NCBI GenBank assembly: GCA_037962975.1
Contig: CM075671.1
Location: forward strand, 44,602,501 to 44,666,500
Source: Clitoria ternatea
Taxonomy: Eukaryota; Streptophyta; Magnoliopsida; Fabales; Fabaceae
Direction of reading: 5' to 3'
Length of the DNA stretch: 64,000 nucleotides
In this document: positions 32,533 through 44,569 of the stretch, piece by piece
Numbering within the stretch: position 1 is the first letter of the stretch
Layout of the letters: each line of letters opens with the position of its first letter
Position numbers and translations under genes: made by a program
The notes under the pieces: generated by a model
Databases searched by the model: none
What the model saw: only the letters and a program-made list of their open reading frames with translations
Told to the model about the DNA's origin: nothing

Positions 32533-34661
32533 TTCAAAACTATCCACGCATGTATTCTTTTAGAAGCATACTTCCATACTTGTTGAGTTATAAGACGTGT
32601 ACATGTACGGTACAATAAACCAGAGGTTCAATAAGTCGTGTCATTTATCAATTATCATATAAAGTAGCTTTTGTACGTACTCTTGTGATGCATGATAAAT
32701 ATCATATCTTTTAATTTAAAACTTTTCGATATAATCTATTTCTGAATTTATTTATTTACAGTTCACAAAATTTTTTATTAAAATAGTGTTGGGTCCATTT
32801 TCAAATTTTTCTAAACATTCTTTCAACCTATAATTATGTTGGATATTTACTTTGCTTGATATAATAATAATTTAGCCTTTTGAATTTCTTGCTAATTCAA
32901 TAATTTAAACTTGTTTTTTTAATATCTTACTTTTGATAACGATATATTTTAGCTTTTACAAATATTAACAAATAGTAATTAACAAATATTAAATATTAAA
33001 TATATATACATATATTAATTTTTCAATTTTAAAATAAGATTGTTTCAAACATCATTTTAATTTCTATTTATTTATCGCTTTTTAGAGCTTAAGTTTGTTG
33101 CTTTGTTATTTTGCTTCTTGGATCACCTTCTTTAGGTTTTTTGGTCGCTTTTTGTTCCTTTTATCAAACCTTTTTAATAATAATGTATTGCATTCTCAAA
33201 AAAAAAAATTGTATGAAAATATATTAGATAAAATGATGGAATAGAAGTTTGTCATCTAGCAAGCACAAGAGAAGAATCAACATAGGAAACGAAAAATCAA
33301 TGTCTAATAAAAAATCATCCAAAAGAAAAACTTTTTATAAAATGCAGTGACCATGGATAAAATAATCACTTGTTTGTATTTCTGTTTGAAATTGCAAACG
33401 GAGGTTTGCAAATGGAAAAATTTATATCTTACGGTCAAACGGAGTTTTGATTGTCTCGAACGGTGTGAAGGATTAATATTAATCTTTAGATTTCTCCCTT
33501 TTCTAAACCTTGTTTTTCCAACTACATACTAAACGGACCCTAAGACATCATCCTAAATCTACTCCCTTGCTTATTCCTTAAGGAATAAAATTTACTTTTC
33601 TTCTACTATTGATGGTCTTTATGTGATAGTACTTTTGTTCCAGTCACCATCATTAAGCCATTCATTCTGGATTTTTGTATCAAGAAAAATTCTTCTTGAT
33701 AACGAACTTGATTAAATTGGTTTGGTAACTTTTTCTCTAGGGATAAAAGAAAAAGGTTTAAATAGTGAAGTTGAATCAACCCTTTTGTAGACCTTCAACC
33801 TAGCAGGAAAAGTTTTCTTCTTATTCCTTTTATGGCTAAAAGTGTGAATATTCCACTCCATCAAGGACTGTTCCAGGTCCTCAAGTTTTGAACAAAGAAA
33901 ATTATAGCATATTTCCAAACCTGATAAAAAGTGTCATCATAAAAGATGTCAATTAACCAAGCTATTCCAAAGGAGAATGGTTTAGCCTTGAAGGGATCTA
34001 ATGTAGGAATGCCTTCATTCCTCTTGAATTCTTCATTGAAATCATTTCCAAGGAGGCAATATCATAGATCAAGCATCAACAATTTCATCTACTTAAGATC
34101 AAGCTTGACAAAGACATTATATGTAGATTTTCTAAAAATAAATATATGAAGCAACTTTTAGAAGATGAATTAGGAAGAAACGTCACTTAAAGGATTGAGA
34201 TAAGTCAAGATTCAACTCATCACATGGAAGAGTCCATAATAAGAGTCTTAAGTTCTAGGTGTTCTTGAGAAAACCTAGAGAGAATCTTTAACTCACATGT
34301 TTAATTCATAATCCAAATGAACAAAAGTTGACACAATTGGAAACCTTAGGCCTTTCTATAGACAATCCTAATGACTTATCTAACAAGCTAACTAAAATTA
34401 CCTTACTTAAGTTAATTAACTCTAACCCTAAGTGTAATTTCCATACAAACCATGAGGCCTAGCTTTTTAAGGCCCCAAGTGTCTCAAACACAAAAATAAG
34501 GTCAAGCAATGCCTAAAATCCTAATGCCCGTAGTAGGCCTAACTAAAAGTACAATGAAAAATAGTTTTAAAGTCCAAGGATGACTCTTAAAGACTAACAA
34601 TAAAATCCTAAGAAACAAAACAACTCAAATGACCTTAAATTATGATGAGGATCCACCTTAG
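32533..34661. other. AT-rich intergenic DNA
   Basis: No supported gene. 33100-33211 ends in an A-run after a T-rich stretch with ATAATGTATTGC, which could be a truncated LINE 3' tail (weak). Short frames at 33347-33532, 33712-33918 (-) and 33946-34149 match nothing I know. Confidence 0.4.
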
Positions 34662-35325
34662 TGTAGGAACGTTTTCTTTTATTAGGCTTAGGATTTGTGT
34701 TGTAATTTATCTTAGAAGTATATTAGTAGTTGGATTTAGGCCTTGCATGACCAAGATTTTATTATAGGCCATTTTTAGGCCTTGTAGTTGTTTTCCTTTC
34801 ATTTGAGCCACTATTAGGCCATGTGTGTCTCTTTTATTTTTAGGCTCGTCCATCACCACTTGCTAAAGTAGAGAAGAGATCTATATAAACCCCTCTTCTT
34901 TGTATTTTTCCATAATTTTAGTCATTTAAAAGAATTCCAGATATTTAAGTGTTTCTTTCTCCAAACTCTTGAGTGCTTAGAGCTCTCTCTTCATGTTCTT
35001 ATCCTTTTGATCCTTCCATAGGTGGCGAACCTCCTCATATGGATTATATCTCAAAGAGTGGCACCAAATCCTTTTCCCTCTTCTAGTCTTTCCCATCTTT
35101 TCTTGTTTTTAGTGAATTTTTGTTCAACTTTCCACCTTATTCCATTCCATATATGGTTCGGCCTGACATAGAATTCATGGAGGAGATATTGATTTCATGG
35201 AGCAAGAATTATAAATGAAATATGCTTCAAGATCTAAATCCAAAGCCTAAATTAGATTAGCCCTAACATAAGTCCTAACCCTTAAACTACTAAGAACAAA
35301 AAAGAAGGCTTGAGAGACCTTCATC
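34662..35325 (+). mobile_element. Possible LTR fragment
   Basis: TGTAGGAACG at 34662, a TATA box CTATATAAACCCCTC (TATATAAA 34882-34889) followed by a CT-rich leader, and a possible CA end at 35325 give an LTR-like arrangement of about 660 bp. The left flank is CTTAG; no matching right duplication was found. No coding content. Confidence 0.35.
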
Positions 35326-35760
35326 AGGATCTTAACATCCAAAAAAAAGAAATGCATAAAGGATGGCGATCTAGAGATTAAACTCAAGGGAGAATTTTGA
35401 CATTAGCATTAGACATGCGATTTCACCAATTATGGAAACTTTAACATCCTTTTAAGAAAATAGGTACCAAAAGCAGTTAAAGGACATTACCAAGTAAAAA
35501 AGGTACCCAAGGAACCCAATAGAGGAGATTACAAAAATGGAATCTTTTGACAAAGTTATCTTATCTCTTCTAACATACTTAATATAACATTCCAAACGCT
35601 GACAAGGGTAGGCTTTCAACGAAAGGGACACATGAATAAACTAAATGTACACCAAAAAGAAAAGAGTCTGAAGACTATATAGGTATGAGACTATACAATT
35701 AAGGATAGCTAAAGGAGTTAATTAGTACTATATGTACAGACAAAATGCATTTTTACTTTC
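35326..35760. other. Intergenic, nothing recognised
   Basis: Purine-rich, no frame, no element boundary. Confidence 0.35.
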
Positions 35761-35937
35761 CAGCATCCTATCACTTAAAAAGTCTAAAATTAAGCGTGTT
35801 TGACTTGAAGAAATTCTTGGATGGGTGACCTCTTGGGTGCTTCTCAAGGAGTGTGTAAGTGAGAACAAAGCATACTAAAAAGCTTTGTGTTGGTTTTTGA
35901 GACAATCGTCTATCCCAAAAAAGGCTAAAGTGTTATA
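35761..35937 (+). mobile_element. Cassandra LTR fragment with 5S-like domain
   Basis: CCTATCACTTAAAAAGTCTA is followed by a 5S-like core (35789-35833: TTAAGCGTGTTTGACTT and GGATGGGTGACCTCTTGGG), then a GTGTGTAAGTGAGAACAAA and GTGTTGGTTTTTGAGACAAT tail. Every part lines up in order with the complement of the Cassandra LTRs at 62049-62544 and 62615-63099. It is the 3' part of one LTR on the + strand; the GC-rich first part, the partner LTR and the primer site are missing. Confidence 0.82.
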
Positions 35938-36839
35938 TTGGGCCATATCATTTTCTCTCCATAAAGCTTGCTATGCCACTAAAGTCACCATTAAGGAGCC
36001 AATATCCATCTATCTTTTGAAGGGGAAGCATACACAATAGTAGAGAACTAGAGAATAGAATTATGCTGACAGATTTACAAGTGGGGAAATTGAAATTCCA
36101 TATAAACAGGATTTAAGTGAATTTGAGATTTTTTTGCATGATAATAATATCCCTAAGTATCTCTTGTCTTACTAAAACAAGAACCCATTAAACCCCAATC
36201 AATCATAGGTGTTTTACGATATGCTCATGTCAACATACAACTCAATAATAACCATCATGAGAGGATGGTGAAAATCAATTTATTGTTTACACACTTTAAG
36301 AATATCTTTTCCCAATTGTCGCATCATAGTTCCAGACTAAAAGTTGTTTAAGGTATTTTTCATTAGACAACAAAAGGGGAGAAGAAATGGATTCAACCAA
36401 TGTGCATATCACCTTGACCCTCATAAATGAGTTGATCAACTTGATCAGATTCCACACCTCAACTTTCTTGATCAGAGTAATGAATCAGTTTAAAAGATAA
36501 GCATAAAGATGTAGCATTAATTGGATTTGATGGATGACCTATGTACCCCACCTTGAAAGTTGGGCCTAATATAGGATTATACCCCATAAAAGGCCTATTA
36601 TCCTTGTTTGCCTCCTTTTATAACCCAACTCCAAAACAAGTAATTTGATCCTCCTTAATCTTCTAGGACGGAATTAGTCTCTTATATAAGTTTCCATGAC
36701 AAAAGAATCCTCAATGTCAAATTGAGTTGGATTATCACCATTTATCTTTAGGCTTGGATCAATTAAACCCACCATGACACATCCCAACCAAGATCTACTC
36801 AAATCGATTCTGTTTCTTGTCACTAATTAGAATCTTTTT
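35938..36839. other. Intergenic / decayed repeat
   Basis: No clear domain. It may include the unread remainder of the gypsy D pol next to it, too decayed to call. Confidence 0.35.
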
Positions 36840-37245
36840 TTCCATAAAAGCTAGGTGTTATAGTGTATTTCCCTGATGAACCAAGCTTCTAGCATCTCCT
36901 TTACCTTTTCTTTGATAGCCTCTTGCCATTTTAGTCAAAGTTCCTCTTTCTAGGCTACTGACTTGTAGCCAAAAAGGATACTTAAATGATGGCATGGTAA
37001 AGAAATATGGTCATGCTATAAGTTTTCCATGCAAAGACATATATGTTATCTCATACGAATTTCCCTAGCTTATCCTTCAAATAACTCGAAATAGACTTTC
37101 CAATATGTGTGGTCTACCATTTTTCATTTCCTATATGTATTGTCTCCCATACTTCATCTAGATCACATCTAATAATTTATTCTTTTCTTCCATCCAACTT
37201 CACCATCATGATAAACTAATAACTTAGAAGCACCTTATGAAGCAA
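36840..37245 (-). pseudogene. Gypsy D pol fragment: linker to start of RT
   Basis: The minus strand reads IGKSISSYLKDKLGKFV then, after a stop, NIYVFAWKTYSMT (compare the family VFAW..DMPGI), later WQEAIKEKVKEMLEAWFIRE (about 36885-36945), the conserved AI-EEV-KLL-AGFIREI entry into gypsy RT. The rest of RT is not readable. Belongs with 37860-38160. Confidence 0.7.
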
Positions 37246-37859
37246 AATGTTAGGTAGTATCAGCTTAAGAAGAGCCTTACACATCTTTACAAACTGTTTG
37301 ATTGTTGAGAAAAGTATAAAAAAAGAAATGTGAGAGAACAAAATGATAAGAAAGATATTAGTATGGAAAGTGTGAGAAAATGAATATTATTTAGTTAATT
37401 AGAAATATTGTGAAAACTGTGAAATTCTTTTTACGATGTTTGGTATATGACAAAAGTATGAGAAAAATTAATATAGAACATTACAATTACTAAAATAGTC
37501 TTAACAAATGTAACTTAAAAAATTAAAATAACACCAAAAAAATCATTTGTTTTGATAATTAGCATGTTGGAGTTTTGAAAATTGATGGATAAATAGGTAA
37601 TTAAGATGAATTGATGTCAGTTTTGTACTTTTTTGAGTTTTCTTATATTGAAGCGTAAAAACATCATTTTTAAAAGACCTCATTTTCCCTTACTTTCCTA
37701 TTGTTTTCACATAACAAAAGATCAAAAATATCAAACCTAAGAAAAGTACAAGAATTATTAATTTATGTATCATACTTCCCTCCCCTCCCTCAAAACTTCT
37801 CATGCAAACTAAACACAATGTTAGGATTTCCTAGAATAGTCTCTCTCCTTGTTTCCAAT
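37246..37859. other. AT-rich DNA between gypsy D fragments
   Basis: No domain visible. Could be a later insertion into, or decay of, the protease-RT linker. Confidence 0.35.
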
Positions 37860-38160
37860 TACCTTGGACCATAATTACTCCCTATCTATTCCTACAAACT
37901 TCATCGTGAGGTGGGTTATGTATGTGACTACATTTAGAGCATTCAAGGATGGGCTACTCATTATCATGTTATACGCCAAAAAGAAATCTAACATCAGATA
38001 CTTCATGTTTACTGTCTTGGTATTGGATCTCGTCTGTAATGTCAATCTCAATATAATGTATCCCTTCAGCATGATAGCATTTCTAATGAACAACATTAAT
38101 GATATGAGCTCCTTACATGCTTCTACGAATTCATGGTACCAATGTATGTCCTAACCTTTA
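37860..38160 (-). pseudogene. Gypsy D protease fragment
   Basis: Open on the minus strand from 38096: MLKGYIILRLTLQTRSNTKT then VNMKYLMLDFFLAYNMIMSS and PSLNALNVVTYITHLTMKF. This matches the Tat-type protease second half (VKGYI..L..TF, YLV-D...YN-I-GRPSLN-L, ST-HL-MKF). The active-site half (VDQGSS) is missing or unreadable. Confidence 0.75.
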
Positions 38161-38554
38161 TTGTGAATTGGTATTTAAACGATAAGAGTATCCATAATTT
38201 AATGAATAACAAGATATGACGTGTTGGGATCCTAGGAAGTATCCTTTTTTTTGCTTATGTTCTAGTTTCTCGGAGTGTCTGGTAGGGGAATGACACGATT
38301 CCTCGTATTCTTTTCACTTTTCAACTATTTCTTTTACAATTAGCTATCATCTTAGCTTGCTGAAGACTAGCATCTATAATACTTCCAAAGTCACAAGTTC
38401 GTATGGTTTTGAGATGGTGCATGGGAAAAGGGTAAAGGAATCTCCTATCTGTCCTTTCAGTTGTTGCTTGATCTTTGTTTGATTCTTCCATATCTTCAAC
38501 ACATATAAAGTTTAACATGGATCTCTTTTTCATAAACATAGTGGGGAAAATTTA
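38161..38554 (-). pseudogene. Gypsy D gag region, unreadable
   Basis: Position between primer site and protease implies gag. A 72-codon frame (38321-38539) shows no domain that I recognise. Much is deleted: only about 0.4 kb remains. Confidence 0.3.
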
Positions 38555-38870
38555 TCAAAACCCCCACAAATGGTGCCATTGTTTTTATCTGGTTTGAATA
38601 CCCAAACCAATAACACAAGGGGTTGCTTATGGTCATTATGCTCTTTGAATGTACTCCGGTCACGGGTTCCACCCTCGTTCCAAACCTTAAAAAAAGGTGC
38701 CTGATATGACTCTAATGTTAAAGTTAATAAGGTACTCAAGAAGAAGGTTAGAGTCGTCAAAATAATTTAATTTACATGCAAGGTTTAATCCTAATTTTTA
38801 GAGTCCTCCGTGAGCTTGACCCTGTTTTCCCCTTATCTATAACATATATACTTATCAACTGAAGGAGATT
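38555..38870 (-). mobile_element. Gypsy D 5' LTR end and primer site
   Basis: The complement of 38561-38578 reads TGGCACCATTTGTGGGGG, a decayed TGGCGCC-type primer site as used by Tat elements (compare TGGCGCCCACC at 45748 in gypsy B). The stretch to the right would be the LTR end; its limit is not defined because no partner LTR was found. Confidence 0.5.
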
Positions 38871-39294
38871 ACTGACGAATCTAGTACCGTTATTCATTAG
38901 ATATATGATTAGATATGTTAAGGTAATTATAAGATAATAAGTACTTAATTATTATCATATTTTGGTTCACGTCATCGTTGGATATGTTGTTCTAATTATC
39001 CTTTTGCATTTTCTAACTTAGAAATTATTCATAAAAATATGAAAATATGATAATATGAATACAAACGTATCTATGCTAATAAAAAATATCATGATAAGTT
39101 AAATATTTTTACCTTAAAAGCTTCTTATATCAATCTTTAAGGTAACTAGATGACATGTCTGTGAATTATATGAAAATCCATCTAAAAAAAGACATTTGTT
39201 AATAGTGACTCTCTAATGTTAGGGACTAATTTTGAGACCTTATAATTCAATAAGGATATAAAAAATGTAGCAAAAAATTTATAAAGTCAAAAAT
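38871..39294. other. AT-rich intergenic DNA
   Basis: Nothing recognised. Confidence 0.4.
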
Positions 39295-39414
39295 TAAAAT
39301 TTGTTAATTTTACATAGACAAAAAATATATTTAATGCTATATAAAAACAACTCCCAAAATCTTTATTTTGTGTCTGTATCGTTAATTTTACATGGACAAA
39401 AAACATATTTAATG

Positions 39415-39416
<2 letters not shown>

Positions 39417-39446
<30 letters not shown>
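39417..39446. repeat. (TA)15 microsatellite
   Basis: Uninterrupted AT dinucleotide run. Confidence 0.95.
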
Positions 39447-39448
<2 letters not shown>

Positions 39449-39535
39449 AAACAACTCTCAAAACCTTCATAGTGTGTGTTAATTATATCTTGTTACTTTT
39501 TAAAAAAAGATCAATGTGTTGTTTTTAACCTTAAC

Positions 39536-39788
39536 TGTTCACACACAGAGCTTAGAGCATAAAACCCTAGGAAAATCCTCCTAGGAATTAGGTTTATTAA
39601 TCTCTATAATGTGTCACTTAGTTACAACATACGTACAACAGGTACTTTTATACCTAGGTTACTAAGTGGGCCTTGGCCCATTAGGCTATAATCTGAATCA
39701 ACCTACCACTAAATGACGTGAGGAGGTTTAAAGGGGTTTGTAGGGACCACCCCCTAAACTCGGGGGGGGGGGGGGGGGGGGGTAAACA
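39536..39788. mobile_element. 253-bp solo LTR, TSD TTAAC
   Basis: Starts TGTTCACACACAG and ends GGTAAACA, flanked by exact TTAAC (39531-39535 and 39789-39793). Its removal rejoins the local repeat unit at TTTTTAACCTTAAG. Contains AAAACCCTAGG near its left end and a 21-base G run near its right end. Ends, size and duplication fit a small copia-type solo LTR; strand not determined. Confidence 0.75.
39762..39782. repeat. (G)21 homopolymer
   Basis: 21 consecutive G just before the right end of the small solo LTR. In this AT-rich setting it stands out; the length could be inexact in the assembly. Confidence 0.95.
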
Positions 39789-39982
39789 TTAACCTTAAGA
39801 CTTATATTCTTATCCAGAATAAGTGTGCAAGTGCGTTAACTATAACTTGTTACTTTTTTTAAAAAAATAAATGCGTTGTTGTTAACCTTAAGACTTGTAT
39901 TCTTGTTTGGAATAAGTCAATAAAAATATATATAACGTTGTTATTTTTTATAAAAAATCAATATGTTGTTGTTAACCTTCAG

Positions 39983-39983
39983 A

Positions 39984-40014
<31 letters not shown>

Positions 40015-40015
40015 T
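39983..40015. repeat. (AT)12 followed by a T run
   Basis: Simple repeat at the right edge of the repeat block. Confidence 0.93.
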
Positions 40016-40020
40016 ATCTA

Positions 40021-41006
40021 GAAAAGTCAATAAAAACATATTATGAACACTCTATTTTGTCTTGAGTATATTTTTGGTATTAATTTCTTTTTATTTTATA
40101 GTCCTACTTTCTTTTATTATTTTATTTGTATTTTATTTTATTTGTTTTTCTTTCCTTTTTTCTTCTTCCTCATTGAACAAAAAGTAAGGACTTTGGAAAA
40201 AGGGATGACTTTGGTTGAGCTCTCAGAGCACAATAGGGGAGACTTGAAATTACAAGTCATAGAGTCAAATGTTACCCCTACTGTTTGTTTAGACCCAGGA
40301 CAACTAGAATGGCAATGGCAGTGAAATGGAAATAAGAAAGACCTTGGATTTGAGTTTGAAACATAAAAAGAGAAATAACACAAGTCTCACAAAGGACCCA
40401 CAATCAAAATATAACCAACAAAAAATTTTGAACAAAGGCAGAACAATAGGGATCAAACAACTTAGAATTTGAGAAAATCAAAATAATAGTTCATAAATAT
40501 CAAACACACAAAAAACAACAATCAAAAGGAGAAGAAAAATAATTTCATCTTCTTCCCCTTACCATCACCTGAACCTCTAACAAACCCATAACTATCACAA
40601 CCCTCCACCACCATTTCTTCACTAAAAAACCGTTATTCCCATGACCATCTCCAACCCGCCACCATCATAACCACACTTGTGGCCCTTCCACCCAAACCAC
40701 CATCATCGTTCTCTGACGTCAAACCAAACCCACCCCCGTCAACATACCCATCACAAAACAAACAAAAACTAGAAAATAAGAGAAGAAGAGAAGATCTGAA
40801 ACTGCCATAAATGTCACCCTCTTTGTCGTCCTTATCCTAATCACCGTGCCACCACCACGCGCCGCCGTCGGAGGCCCTCATTGATGTTGTGCCACCACCA
40901 GACCGCCACTAGTTGGCCACCAAAACTTGTTTTTTTTTAAAAGGGGTCTGAGCCAAAACTTTGAATCAAGTATTTCTGGTGGTCATGATTTTACTAAAAC
41001 TTGTGC
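40021..41006. other. Intergenic; C-rich CCACCAC stretch at 40550-40920
   Basis: No gene supported. 40550-40920 is unusually rich in CCACCA/CCGCCA words for this region and low in T on the + strand. A frame at 40043-40324 has a low-complexity Phe/Tyr-rich start and no domain. Confidence 0.4.
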
Positions 41007-41062
41007 TTGGTTTAGTGGTGAAATATGAGCACTAGAGATTCAAGGAGAGTGGGTTCAAAACT
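41007..41062 (+). mobile_element. SINE-like pol III promoter head 1
   Basis: A-box-like TTGGTTTAGTGGTG (41007-41020) and B-box-like GGGTTCAAAACT (41051-41062), 30 bp between, as in tRNA-derived SINEs. No tRNA cloverleaf. The 3' end is not defined. Confidence 0.5.
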
Positions 41063-41160
41063 TGTTAGCCATGCTTATATTGTGTTTTTTGTTATTTTGT
41101 TCTTCATTTGTCTAGCATATATCAAATATGGTCTTTGCTTACCAATCAAAATTGTATTGT

Positions 41161-41214
41161 TGGTCTAGTAGTGATGGCTTCCTTATTCCATTATAAGGGT
41201 GTGGGTTCAAACCT
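41161..41214 (+). mobile_element. SINE-like pol III promoter head 2
   Basis: A box TGGTCTAGTAGTGATGGC (41161-41178) and B box GGGTTCAAACCT (41203-41214), 24 bp between. Better match than head 1, which lies 150 bp upstream in the same direction. T-rich sequence follows. Confidence 0.6.
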
Positions 41215-41739
41215 TACTTTCTCTTGTTGTTTTTATTTTATTTTAGACTTATTTATGTTATTTTATTTATTTTATTATTATCTCTTCTATTAAATACTCA
41301 ATGAGGATATAAATAAATAGTAAGTGAATTAATTTCTTTTGGTGTTTCTCTCTTTATTAAGTTAATGTTTTTGTATTACTTAAATTTTTAATTTTATTAT
41401 TGTTATTTTATTTTTAACTTAACCCTAAAATTTGAGTTTCCTTCTAGAATTAAAATGAAAAACCTCCTTTCATTAAATAAATTATGCGATGATTTCATAA
41501 CGATGTCATGCAAAATGTTTTACCTACACTAATGTTATAAATTCATGAAGTCTGATACATGTATGAAGTACTCCATCTTGTATTTCTTCCTTCGACACAA
41601 AAACTTCTTTAAATAAAATATGATGAATTTTTATTTTATTTTAACCATTTTTATATATAATTCAAAAATCTTATTTCTAAAAATTGCTTTAAAAAAACTC
41701 CTTAAAATCCTTTAAAAAAACAAAAAAAGCAATTTTCAA
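41215..41739. other. T-rich intergenic DNA
   Basis: Nothing recognised beyond T/A-rich low complexity. Confidence 0.4.
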
Positions 41740-42475
41740 ATTTTATTTTCAACTAAGAACTACGTAACCCTGATTTCCTGACATACTCGAGAATACGTAG
41801 GAATGAGAATAATTTCTGTCGAGCCCGTTTTCATTTTAGTAATTTTCGTGTGTCTTCGTTTTATTTCAGTTAATTTTACATTGCTACTATTTAATTTTAA
41901 AAAATATCATTTTACTACGAAGAGGTTATTTTAGACAGGAGGTCTTGTTAATCTTCTCATATTTTCAATCTTTTTTTATTTGTTATATAATAATATTTTT
42001 ATAAAAAAGATTAATTTGGATGAGACGTCCTATTAATTTTTTATTTTAATTTACTTTATTTTATTTTAACTTTCTTAATTTTTATTATGTATAAATTAAT
42101 ATTAATTTAGATGAGACGTCTTGTTAATCTTTTATTTTGTTTTTAATTATTATTGTTATTATTTATTTAAGCTGTTCGATTTAAGATTAATTTGGATGAT
42201 ACGTCTTGTTAACCTTATTTTGGAAATTTCTTTTTTCCTTGTTCGTGTTGTTTGTTCCATTTCTTGAGAGGTTAAATTAATTTCTGGGCAATTTAAAAAT
42301 ATACGCGGTCAATTTAAGGTAACCATTTTATAACGAACAATGTGAGGTGCTAATACTTTCCTCACTATATAATTCGGCTTTTAAACTTAGAATTTCATTT
42401 TTTTATGACTGGTGTCTCAACAAAGGTTTTCTCGATATTTTACCCTTAAAAAAATATTGGTAGCGACTCCCTGCT
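41740..42475 (+). mobile_element. Ogre-like LTR remnant with primer site
   Basis: AAGAACTACGTAACCCTGAT and GAATACGTAGGAATGAG (41755-41805) resemble the GAACTACGT...GATACGTAGG stretch of legume Ogre-type LTRs. GGTGCTAATACTTTCCTCAC (about 42345) and ATTGGTAGCGACTCCCTGC (42456-42473) resemble their R/U5 end and the tRNA-Arg-type TGGCGACTCC primer site. Four diverged units of TTAATTTGGATGAGACGTC about 85 bp apart lie in between (41925-42215). Internal coding sequence is absent. Recognised from memory of the family, not by alignment. Confidence 0.55.
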
Positions 42476-44399
42476 TTTTGAAAGGATTTTGAAATATTTT
42501 CTTACACATATTTAAAACTATATAAAAACAACTTCCGAAACCTTACATTGTGTTAACTATATCTTGCTACCTTTTTAAAAATCAATGAGTTGTTTTTAAC
42601 CTTTAAGACTTTCATTCTTGTCCGGAATAAGTGAATCTAAACAAATTGAATGAAATATCATGTTTTAAAATAACACATTTTGTATCGTAAATCGCGGTTT
42701 GTTGAAACAAATTATCACTTCTAATGACATAGTGTAATAACAGGGATGATAATTCCATGTCCAACTAATCTTAATCGAAGCCCACTAATGATAATGATAT
42801 TTAGGTGCGTGCCAATAAACAGAACCTTTAACATAATCACGTCTAGAAAGATAAGATTCTTGTACAAATCATAATTTTAGTAGTTAGGGATAAAATGAAA
42901 AGCATGAAAAATTCAACAAGCAAATAAGTAGTTAGAAGTTGTTCTAGGTTAACTTAACCTGAAATCTTAAGTTCAAGTCCTAAAAATGCAATTCTTTTAA
43001 AACATGAAAATAAGGAAGAGTTTTGTACGCAGACGACATTTATAACATTCTTAATAATTATAGTTTAAAAAACATAATTCTTAAAAAAAACAATCGTTTA
43101 CGTAGCATAAAATACAATTGACGGAAGGAAAAGTTGCCGTTAGAGGATAAAAGAAAAGAAGAAAGGAGGGAAACAAAAAGCAAAAGAAGGGAGTAGAAAG
43201 TTATAGTGAGAGGAGAGTACAAAATGAAGACAGAAAAAGGTTTAAGTCAGTGAAGAAAGAAGAAAACCAAATCGCAAAGTATCTATGAACCGGCGTATAA
43301 AGTGGAGCAGTCTTTGAATACATGGGTGAATTCTTCCAGAGTTAATGAGCGTGGTCAGCACCAAAGTTACCCATTAGTGAATGCAAAGGTTAATGTGTGA
43401 AATAAAGAGGCAATCAAAATGTGAAAGGGATCTGCGTGAATTGAAAGGTTAAATTACAAGCTAAATAGTCATTGGCCATTTATAAAAAGGACATGTTCCC
43501 ATCATAACACATCCAAGAAGGGTTAAAAAAAAGTGGTGTCTCATCTTTCAATTAAGAAAATATCAAATCTCAATCAATAGTTTTCGTTTCTTTTTTTTTC
43601 TCTGAAAAAATGACTACGGTAACTTTTGATTGAAGGATTACATATACGTCATCACCTCAAGAATCATTTATGATATTTAAATAATATTTTATATAACATT
43701 TTTGTATTATATTCATCCAATATATTATTACTCTTCAATATATCTATACACTAATTTTAATATATTTATGTTCATATATTAATACTTAACGAGATGGTTT
43801 AGAGACCGTAATAGGTTCTTTATCTCTACAAATTTCACCATATTATTCTAAGGACACAATTAAAAAAGTTTTTAAACAATTTAAATATGAAGATAATAAT
43901 AAAATTATACTGATAAATGTTCAAAGATAGAAGTTCTTTATGTATACTCCAACACCATGTTTATATATATTATAGGGTTTTGTGAATTAATATTCCGAGT
44001 CATTGCTTAAGGACATAAAAATTAAAAAAAATGTTGAAAATTGTAGGTGCATTACTTAGAAATTAGGATGGGTTTGAGGATAGTTTTAAAGAGATGAATT
44101 TAAAATTATGCAACTTAACCTCAACTCTACGACCCCTGTCAGATTTTGAGAACCTATGGGTTTCATACTTTGGTATTTTTTAAAATTTTTTATTAATTTT
44201 AATTACATAAATATATTTTAATACAAATCATGTATATTAAATATATTCTAATCAAAGTAATATTTGAAAATAGACCTTAAGAATCTAAAAAAACAACAAA
44301 CTTAAGAGCTATATCATATTTTAAGAAAATATATTAATTTATTATTATTATTATTATTTAACTATTGTTATAATTAAAATTACTTGATTTTTATAACGG
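42476..44399. other. Intergenic, with one repeat-unit copy
   Basis: 42512-42630 is a further copy of the 39295-40020 repeat unit. 42950-42985 has a weak B-box-like AAGTTCAAGTCCT. The rest, including a purine-rich stretch at 43140-43270, shows no gene. Confidence 0.4.
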
Positions 44400-44569
44400 G
44401 ACAAGTTCGCGGTAGGGTAGGTAAATTCCCAAACTTGCCTCCATCCTTGCCAAAGTCGGGTTGGGGTTGGGGTCAAGTTACTCTAAAACCCAGTTAAAGT
44501 AGGTTTTCCCTATCATAGGGTAAGTACGGGTTGATACTTGCGAGTTCAAGCTCAATTATCATCCCTACC
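44400..44569. mobile_element. hAT-like repeat fragment
   Basis: GGTAGGGTAGGTAAATTCCC, GTCGGGTTGGGGTTGGGGTC and the end AATTATCATCCCTA resemble non-autonomous hAT repeats. AGGGATGATAATT at 42743-42755 is a perfect inverted match to the end, but the 1.8-kb interval has no duplication at its flanks, so the pairing may be chance or from two copies. Confidence 0.4.

Larger units (their letters stand above)
39295..40020 (+). repeat. Diverged repeat block, AACCTTAAGACTTRTATTCTT family
   Basis: Several partial copies of one roughly 100-bp unit (a T/A-rich start, a TCAATGTGTTGTTGTTAACC core, an AGACTTGTATTCTTGT end) lie near 39443-39535, 39789-39860, 39845-39915 and 39930-39985, with another at 42512-42630. 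A separate 80-bp duplication, GTTAATTTTACATRGAC, is at 39303 and 39383. The block is interrupted by the solo LTR 39536-39788. Confidence 0.55.

Noticed and set aside
40043..40324. 93-codon open frame
   Set aside because: Starts in a T-rich run giving Phe/Tyr repeats; no domain and no gene context.
41161..41214. tRNA gene
   Set aside because: A and B boxes are present but I could not fold acceptor and anticodon stems; SINE-like head preferred.
42741..44569. 1.8-kb hAT transposon bounded by AGGGATGATAATT inverted repeats
   Set aside because: The 13-bp match is perfect, but the flanks show no 8-bp duplication and the interior shows other repeats; two separate remnants are as likely.
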